Positions 56,411-64,000 of a stretch of 64,000 nucleotides of DNA are shown in pieces. Made by a program: the position numbers and the translations under genes. Positions within the stretch are counted from its first letter, which is position 1, and each line of letters starts with the position of its first letter. The DNA is taken from the NCBI GenBank assembly GCA_021307315.1, contig JAJSPD010000101.1:79531-143530 (forward strand), written 5' to 3'. The notes below the pieces were generated by a model. That model ran no database searches. It had not been told where the DNA came from and worked only from the letters and a program-made list of their open reading frames with translations. The DNA comes from Bisporella sp. PMI_857. Lineage: Eukaryota; Ascomycota; Leotiomycetes; Helotiales; Helotiaceae.

Positions 56411-59400
56411 TATATCATGATACGAGAATAGATCCCGATAACTAAGTATAAGAACACTATTTGAAGTTGAGCACGAAGCTCCTATCTGAGGAGAGAAAAC
56501 CTATCTACTTATATAGAACCTTCGTGGGTTGGATCATTGCATAACCATGATCCATCACGTGTCCTTACCCCAGTGGTTCTCTGTGTAAGCGAGCTGACCG
56601 AGCCTCAGGCCCTAACCTAAGGCATAAGTCTGTTACCCTGCGCGTAACACCCAGCAGCACCGTATGTCTAAAGAGTGCATTTGTTAGTAGGCATCCTATT
56701 TGTGCTGAAAGGTTTACTTACCCGTCAGTGAGGGTCCAACAGTCTCCTAACGAAGCGGGCTTATGAATACCGAGGGCCAATACAGTCGCCGATTCTTTCG
56801 TAATCTGTGATTGTAGGCTCAGACACTGGCCGTCGAAGGAGCTGTTCCTCAGAACCCTAACGCCTTTGTTGTTTCCCCAGGGCAGGTTTATATACTTGGG
56901 TTTTGTGAGTCCTTATAATTTTAAGAAGAAATTGATCTTATCTGGTCAGAATTCTGCGAGGAGTTTCTGAATACTATGTAAAAATAGAATTGTAGTATTC
57001 GATTTGTTCCAAGTAGCTTTGGTATTGTGGTTATAAAATAGGAAGATTATTGCTTGGGCGAGAATGGGCTCAATGTTGGAAAGGTAGAAACTTCTACGAA
57101 TCCAGGGTCCTATAGGAACGACCGGGTCCCTAGAGCGATACTGGAAGGCTTGCCATTAAAACTTGTTAGCTGGTGCCGTGAGAGGTCCATGGAAATTGGG
57201 CTGACTCCTATCTAACGAACTGCGCCACTCATTAGTTCCTGGTGAGGCTTTTTAAGAGGCTTTCGTGAAGCATAATAAAGCGAGGTTATGTCGCAAAGGT
57301 TTATGCATAACAATCCTTCTGTCAGCAATAGGTTGGAGACGAGGTCATTCTGGCTACCAACCAACATGTCATCGTATTTGGTCCTACAGGCTAGGAGACA
57401 AGAAAGCAGTTGCACTTGACAATATTCTGCTGTAATATCCTGTGTACTATAAAGAGAGTAGTGAGTCCCCTGCAAAGATTTATCGAGCCGCAGTTAATAC
57501 GACGCACGAGATCATCGTGGCTGACCGAAAAGTCTCAAGATTTAAAGTTCAAAAATCGCTCCTTCCCCTTTAAGCAATTAAAACCCATTCATTCACTAAT
57601 TCTCACTTGCCCTCTTCGCGTTAGAAGCTCAAAGATGTGTTAATTAATGATAGCGGCTGGCTTCATACCAACAGGTATCCCACCCAGCCTGCAGGCTCGC
57701 TCGCTCGGACTCATATTAGAAATATATGGATCATGGAGGCTGTATTTGACAAGGGGGAATGTTAGATCAACATGAATAGCTACTGTAAAATCCCGGTTAC
57801 GTTACTATTGTCACAACTTCAGCTGCTCAGGGAGCGGGAAGCGGAATGGTTAACTGTCTGGCTCGACCTAACGCCTATCAGCCTCGTTTTCGTCCATGCA
57901 AGACTGCCACGTCACCGACATGAAGTCTGTGCATATCTTTCCTTACCTGGGGCTCTATAATGAGATGCCTGATCAAGTGGCGCAGGCCATTTTTCATTTT
58001 GCTCTCGGCCATTTCGAAGGTATATATAGTGTGCCCACACCGTAATGAGTCGCAACTTGCCTCACTTATGCACAAGACATTGAAGGAGTCTTTGAAAACT
58101 GGAACCGCACTTCAAACTGTGAGTGATCTCCAGTCTCCCCGCCTTATTAACACTCTATACATAGCAAGCGTTGTAAGAAATTCTAACGTCTATAGAGCGA
58201 ATCGTATTTACATAATACCGATCGAGCTTGACATTCCGTGCGTCGCATATTAGCTGAGTTTATTGCAATGGAATCAAGATTCGAAACGTTGCAGCCCATC
58301 TGGGGTATTTTGAATCCTATCAACGACAAGATGTACGACGGACCAAATGAGCATCCTTCGGTAGGCGGGAAATCGCCTCGGTCATCACCCTCTTCACTAC
58401 CTCCAACACTCAGCCAGCGTCTAACAGAGATGGTAGACATCATAAACACTACCACAAAATCTACGCTTCTCTAAAATATACTGCATCATGAGAGAATAAT
58501 GTTTTATTCGGAAATAAGTCCAATGCTCCGAGACTTCCGTAAGATGCATGTGGACGGAGACATCGATATTCGAGTGCCTTCAACAAAATTTGTTGCTTCG
58601 TATGGAGCTATTTTTATTGTCAAATCAAGCTACAACCGGGCGGTTTCTTATTCAACACGCGATCCCTCTATGTCCGGAACTGGATGGATCTGATGATGCA
58701 GCAGTTGTACGATTCTCAAGTGGGGGCTATGAGTCTTTCCAAGAATTGGAAGATGTGGTACGAGTGATGGATCGCACGCAATACACTTCAGAGGGTGATG
58801 CAGCTATTACTATGAATGTAGTGAATCCGGTGAACAGGTGAAACTACTTAAGCACTGTCAAGCCTGTTGGTCGTTTTTTATTTAGAAAAGGAAAATTTGA
58901 GGATGTTGTACTTGTTGACGAAATGGAATATATTATATTGCTTGGTTAAAGCTTGATTAGTCTTCGCTTTTATTGTGATATGTAAGTTTGTTAACTCATT
59001 ACAGTATTTGCAGCCTGGTAGGCAGAGAGGTGTGGCGTCACATGACTGACAAAACCCGCTGCGCCGAGAAAAATACTAGGTACTTTGACTTCAAGCATCC
59101 AAACTCTTTGCACACATCGAAATTTCCTATCTTTTGTGTAAGTCGCGTTCCGTGGCCACAGTAACCACTTTGACCCCTTCCACTAGAAAATTCCGCTCGC
59201 ATCGTCATTCTCGCGTTTGATTTGCGGAAAGCTTTTTTTCATGGCGCAACAGAGGTCTTTAACCACAGCTTTAATATCGAGCTCCTCTTACTCCAGATAC
59301 TTATAAAAGGGTCTTATTCGAGCTCTGACCCGCCCCGGCTCCTCCAAGTTCAGCAAATACGGGTGGAATCTGTCGCAGAGCCAGCTCGCATCTTTGGGTA

Positions 59401-61112
59401 CGACGGATCTCTGGATCCCCGACTTATGCCAATGCAATGCGACGAAAGCAGTGACATCTAGCAGGAGAGAAGCGTATTCCCATAGGTTTAGTCTCGTGGC
59501 TCAGCTCGAATCATGCGGGAAACAGGCATTATCGTGCGTACGATTCTCAGCCAGGAATGGATCTCAAAACAAATATAGGACCAATCCAGGTGCTTCCTCC
59601 ATTGGCGTCAACGAATCGGCCAGAACAGGGCGGAGAAAGGTCCCACTTGCATGAAGCATAGCCTGCTCTTACATACGTGAACTTCATGGGGATGCTCCCA
59701 GGAGGGGCCCATCTGCGCAGGGTGATTCGAGTCGAAGCACGAATAAATTATGCCCGTACGACTTGGCTGAGTAACAAACGCCACCACAAACTTGAGAATT
59801 CGCTCACGATCACAACTCTACTATCTCCAGTCAGGCAGGTTGCAGTGCGTGCCGCATTCAAGATACAAGGCGCAAATGACAGAATCGTTGCCGTTCCCGA
59901 AATACGCGACTAGAGCTCAGTCACCTGCATCATGTGGCAATAGGATGGTAATCCATGGGACCCACTTGCCTGTCTACTTCAAGATGATGTGATCCATTAA
60001 AGACACGGTTGTCACTGCGCCTCCGAAATTTGGCCATAATAAGAATTCAGTCACCTTGCATGTGGCATGTTGATCCATGGGAATCTAGACAGGTGCCGAC
60101 TGGAGAGGAAGATTTGGATGGAAAAGCTTTCCCCTGACATGCGGCCTAAAGCTCAAACCAAGCCGCCACCATGATGATCCACAGAATCAGGTACGAGCCG
60201 AGAAAGCATAGATGGATGATGTGAAAAAAAAAAGGCATGATGCAGATGTAGGAATCGTGGTGGAGGTTCGAGGCGTGACATGGTTAGGTTGAATGTCGTA
60301 GGAATTGTATTGTTGGCCGAGGACTTGACGTGGTGGCTTGGCAGGGGCTTAACCGAGGAGCCACTTGGACTACTAACGTTTATCTGCCTGCGGCACCAAC
60401 ATCCAGCTCTCCTCTGAGCCAAGTTACAGTTTGGATTGATGCACCTTATTCGAGGCTCCTTTCAACCGATGTGGCAGCTTGACTTTCGTCACGCTGACCA
60501 CAGGATGGCTCATACTATGCGGATCATTGGCTAAGCTTCTATCTCTCGTCTTAGTGGCTGGATGCGCATCATGGAAAGTGACAGACCGCAGACATTCTGC
60601 TTCGCAATATCTCGCAGACATGCTTTAGCTACTCGGTGTCCTGTCTGAGTAGTGGACTAAGCACTAGTCGAATCCTTTTTCATGCCAACCACTCGGTGCT
60701 GGGATCATCTGATCCCCAATTTATGGGGCATGGGAACGGATCCTTTAACCCGCGTTGAACTTCATGATTTCAGTTGGTGAGCACGCTGCTTGTCTGATAC
60801 CGGTGCCACGGCATGGGTACACGTCACAGTTCGAAGTTTTAACCGCGTGCACCATCCATAAGGAACTGAGATGCCCCAATAAGTTTTTCAGCATCACTCA
60901 CTTTACTGTTACCATCACCAAAACTACTTAGAATACTTCCCAACAAGGCCGTTCTCAGATTATCGAAAGGGGCACAGCTCACCACAGCAAAAGAACTCTG
61001 GACTCAAAGAGCCCCTCTGAACGCTTTCCACCTTCCCAGAGCCTCACGCCCGTGGAATGCCCCGGAAGTTCTGAGGAGAACCCACCAACGGCGGAAGACC
61101 CCGCCAAAGCCA
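56411..61112. other. Long stretch without a recognised gene
   Basis: 56411-57200 is nearly free of open frames. 57960-58474 (+) has frames encoding MESRFETLQPIWGILNPIND and LPPTLSQRLTEMVDIIN. 58548-58841 (+) has PLCPELDGSDDAAVVRFSSG; these read like protein and may be parts of one decayed gene that I do not recognise. 59222-59913 and 60153-60621 have further unassigned frames. Near 59918 and 60045 two related segments (CAGTCACCTGCATCATGTGG and CAGTCACCTTGCATGTGG) form a short direct repeat. Confidence 0.35.
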
Positions 61113-62696
61113 GTGACGGAAGGTATTTTAAGTGGACCTCTCCATATACAGGAGAGCTCGCTGACAATATCTGTAGTTCATAGCACGGGTATGTCCACAT
61201 TCAATTTGCAGCCGATGCTAACGTCAACAGTGGCCCCCTCCCGACTGGGTCCTGCGACTGTGAGACCCAAGGTTGTTGGCCCTATACGTCGGATCCAGCG
61301 CACCATTAATGGTTCGATGGAACTATTACGCGATCTGCTGCTCGCAGCAGTCATGCTCACAATGCTCGGGTCTCCAGTCGCCAGACATTGGACCTTTCCC
61401 ACCATCAATGGCGCTACAGGAGGGAGTAGCCAGTCCAACGGACGACCTTTGTTGGGCGAGAGATCGGAGAACGTGTTAGCAAAGCTGAACGCTCCACCCA
61501 ACATTCCGTCAACCATGGAGCAACGTTCGATCGCCCAGCCAGCCACTTTTCGTCCTTTCGCAGCCCCGCTCTCGCCGTGCCTAATCCCGTCTGCCCTGGA
61601 TCAAGAGGGAGGAAAAGCGTTAGGTCTCAGCAGATCAGTACATGAATATATCAGACAAGATCACTACGAATGCCTCATCTGCAATAATGTCGTGGGGCCG
61701 GGGTCGCCCATGTAGCCGTGTCGGATTTGCCGTCGTGTGTTTCATCTTTCTTGGATCAAGCGGTGGGTGAAAGTCGAGATTCCCCAGCGAAGCTCTTCGG
61801 AAGGGATGTCCTGGACGGATGGTGCTGTCCCTAATGTAATCTGGCTTCGCATATATTCCCGCGGAACTATACCTGTTGGTGCGGTACGCAGGGACAACCA
61901 TATTCATTGCCTGGGCTGCCCCCTTAATCTTGCGGACGAGCCTGCTCTCGGGCGTCGGGAGGGAAGTCGTGTTGCGATCGCACTTGCGAGTTTATCTGCC
62001 ATGCTGGCCCTTGCCCACCGTGCGGTGATCAGGAGCCGCCCCAGGACCTGTCAGACCAACCATCAGGTGACAAGACTCGACGTCCGAGATCCAAGCGCAG
62101 GTTTACGGAAATAGATGAGCCCATCATTACTCACCCCAACGAGATGGGTAAAGTATTATCTCAATTTCGCATGGACCTTGCTAACGATTAGCAGAGTCAG
62201 CAATTACGGTCAATGACGACGATGATGGCAGGTGCCATGAACCTCAACTCAAGCGCAAGAGGACGCAGATATCAGCCATTAATCACCTCCTCTGGGAGAC
62301 CAAAACAGAGATAGCAAAATTAAATCCGCCACATCATCACTCGCGTGGGACTGAGAGGTATCGTTTGATGGATGATCGCTCGAAAGAGTTAAGGAAACAA
62401 CTTCTGCGACGATGCAACTGTTTGGGGGACGCTCGAAGGTACATTCTGGATCATGAGACAGAGGCTATCGCAAGTGGTTACCAACATCTGCCTCTATCAG
62501 CGGTTAATAGTGTGATCACAGAAAAATAAAAAGGAAATGGCGGAAGTAATGCGGCAATTCTATCAAGTACAGAAAGGGGAGAAGATGAGAACATGAATGG
62601 TCAAGCGACGGAATTGTGGATTCGGTATTCATCGCTGCAGCGGCGGCACCAGCGTTTCATGGAAACTCGAAGGTATATCTTGGATCTTGCCTCATA
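61113..62696 (+). pseudogene. NFX1/FAP1-like zinc-finger protein, shortened, with nonsense codons
   Basis: About 61600 onward matches the start of fungal NFX1-type proteins: HEYIRQDHYECLICNNVV, then PCRICRRVFHLSWIKRW, then after a frame change CNLASHIFPRNYTCWCGTQG, YSLPGLPP, SCGRACSRASGGKSC, FICHAGPCPPC. These are the RING-like segment and first NFX1 Cys motif. Instead of the usual series of NFX1 repeats, the frame passes into DQEPPQDLSDQPSGDKTRRP, an intron (GTAAAG, branch GCTAAC, to about 62191), and a helical C-terminus with LRRCNCLGDARRYILDHE, whose ARRYILD motif recurs as TRRYILD before the last stop at 62696. In-frame stops replace a likely Trp after GSPM (TAG), a residue in CCP-stop-C (TAA), LPP-stop-S (TAA) and one at about 62527. 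The family binds chromatin or RNA-polymerase regulators. Not functional as assembled. Confidence 0.68.
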
Positions 62697-62867
62697 AGCT
62701 AGCAGCTATGATTGGAGATGAGTTGGAGAGTCTATTTTAGACTCCCGGATAATTATATTTCAGGACAAAATACTTTCCACCAGCATAGGTCGCCAGATTG
62801 CCGTATGTTCATTGGATGGAAGGCTCAATGACAAAGAACAGCAAATGGGGTAATCAATATTGACAAT

Positions 62868-63405
62868 TGACCAATTGCAAATCCAAATTATTCCAATTAA
62901 TAACTTAGTGCTTTTGACTTTCCTGGCCCTCGACGTCTTGGGTATAATTTATTGATCAATTTGGGCTTCGAATCTTCCAATTTCTGTGCTTTACTTTCTG
63001 GCCTCGATTTCTGGCGCTGTCGATTTTTTAAAGCTAGTTTTGTTTGTACTTAAAAAAAACAAAAAAAGTGAAAAATTTGCTACGCAAGGAACTGTCTTGG
63101 CATATTCGCTTTTTTTAAAAGTATTTACAAGTATTTGTGTTTGTATTTTTCTTTCATTTTTCAATAAAAACGAATACAGCTTATTTTAAAAGTCGAGGGC
63201 GCCAGGAACGTCGAGAGCCAGGAATTCGAGAGCCAAGAAGTCGAGGCCATGAAAGTCGAGAGCCAGGAACGTCGAGGGCCAGGAAAGTCAAAAGCATAAG
63301 TTATTAATTGAATGATTTCGATTTGCGATTTGCAATTTATCAATTATTATATTTTATTACCCATTTTGCGTGTCGCACGTTGGTCGTTATGTCATGCCAC
63401 ACATA
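62868..63405. mobile_element. Foldback element, degraded second copy
   Basis: Shares with the 1183-2745 element the AT-rich arm border (TTAATAACTTAGTGCTTTTG), the 15-bp units (CTCGACGT, GAGAGCCAGGAACGTC), the centre (TTTAAAGCTAGTTTTGTTTG, then TACAAGTATTTGTGTTTG) and the outer right arm (GCACGTTGGTCGTTATGTCA). The left arm is short and interrupted by an unrelated piece at about 62938-63000. The arm arrays are much reduced. Confidence 0.75.
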
Positions 63406-63540
63406 TTGACCAAAGCGACCAAATTGACCAAATTGACCATATTGACCATATTGACCAAATTGACAAAATTACTACACTGACCAAATTGACCATATTGACC
63501 ATTGACGACTGACCATATTGACCAAATTGACCCTATTGTT
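63405..63540. repeat. 9-bp tandem repeat (GACCAAATT/GACCATATT)
   Basis: About a dozen copies of a 9-bp unit directly abutting the foldback element. A few more units recur near 63668-63690. The 9-bp period keeps a frame open (repeating Ile-Asp-Gln/His), which is not a gene. Confidence 0.85.
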
Positions 63541-63779
63541 GGTACTAAGGCACTAGTGAGATCACATGGCCACCGGGTGCATGACTAGCTAGCGCTTAGA
63601 TAGAGAATAACAACAAGAACGTCTATCATCCACAAAGTATTGCAATACCGTTTGAACCGACACCTATTGACCAAATCGACCAAATTGTGAGGGATTGAGT
63701 TAAGGCATGTACTGATTCTAGATACAAGACCTAGCGCGAGGAACCAAGAAGAAGATTAAGGATCCTTCGCGCTTTTCAG

Positions 63780-63998
63780 TGTCAGGAATCGGCTTACGTA
63801 AGTAGGCCAAGGAGCTAGAGCACCTCACACACACACAAATTACAGTCGTAATGTAGAGAATATCATCAATCCGTAACGCTCCAGCAAGCCCGTATTCAAT
63901 CGCCGTGATACCTTCACAGATCCTCTAATTGATTCCTCTGCCCAATGCCTCCTATTTCTATCATTCAGATCACATGATATCGAAGCACGTGTCCAACA
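63780..63998 (+). mobile_element. LTR (family B), at window end
   Basis: 219 bp, starting TGTCAGGAATCGGCTTACG and ending TCCAACA, the same length as the copy at 13718-13936. The window ends two bases later, so it cannot be told whether this is a solo LTR or the 5' LTR of a complete element. Confidence 0.75.
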
Positions 63999-64000
63999 CC

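Noticed and set aside
1..64000. CRISPR arrays, bacterial operons or rRNA genes
   Set aside because: Tandem repeats here have no spacers, all recognised genes have eukaryotic splice signals, and no rRNA-like sequence was noticed.

Overview
The window looks like nuclear DNA of a filamentous ascomycete (Pezizomycotina, possibly Leotiomycetes). The evidence is short introns with GTAAGT/GTATGT/GTGAGT donors and CTAAC/CTGAC branch sites, fungal-specific protein families (HET, DUF7514, DUF1752/DUF3295, Zn2Cys6 regulators, rhodopsin-like membrane protein, fungal F-box protein) and fungal transposons (Fot1/pogo, hAT, Tad-like LINE, solo LTRs). Nothing bacterial is seen. Gene models were built by conceptual splicing; ORFs starting at GTG or TTG were not accepted as genes.

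The window is a gene-poor, repeat-rich compartment in which broken genes outnumber intact ones. Left part (1-14.1 kb): a truncated fungal transcription factor whose upstream side abuts a 1.5 kb foldback element; a bZIP factor; a small two-exon gene; a four-exon Gln-rich gene with a 21-bp minisatellite upstream of its ATG; and a decayed DUF1752/DUF3295 gene with an LTR inserted near its 3' end. Middle (14-38 kb): a shortened rhodopsin-like membrane protein; a decayed F-box gene interrupted by a hAT element that itself carries a solo LTR; a C2H2 zinc-finger relic; a spliced fungal transcription factor lacking a zinc cluster; a broken TCP11/Sok1 gene; and a five-exon DUF7514 gene. Between them lie long stretches with no recognisable gene.

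38.5-43.9 kb is a transposon nest. A 3.83 kb element with 12-bp inverted ends and a 9-bp direct repeat at its borders encloses a Fot1/pogo DD35D transposase, relics of a second one in reverse, solo LTRs and a large inverted repeat. A 5'-truncated LINE follows. At 44.1-46.8 kb is a HET-domain gene whose five visible exons join in frame for 730 codons, the best preserved large gene here. Right part (47-64 kb): a sirtuin gene, a Zn2Cys6 regulator, a mariner-type MITE, an NFX1/FAP1-like zinc-finger relic with a new C-terminus, a second foldback element and an LTR at the window end.

Two patterns run through the window. Many frame breaks are single-base changes in A/T runs, which could be assembly error or decay. 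Several premature stops are CAG/CAA/CGA/TGG to TAG/TAA/TGA changes, compatible with RIP-type C-to-T mutation. No operon-like organisation or metabolic cluster is seen; the protein-coding content is mostly regulators, incompatibility-type and chromatin-related families, as is common in repeat-rich fungal accessory regions.
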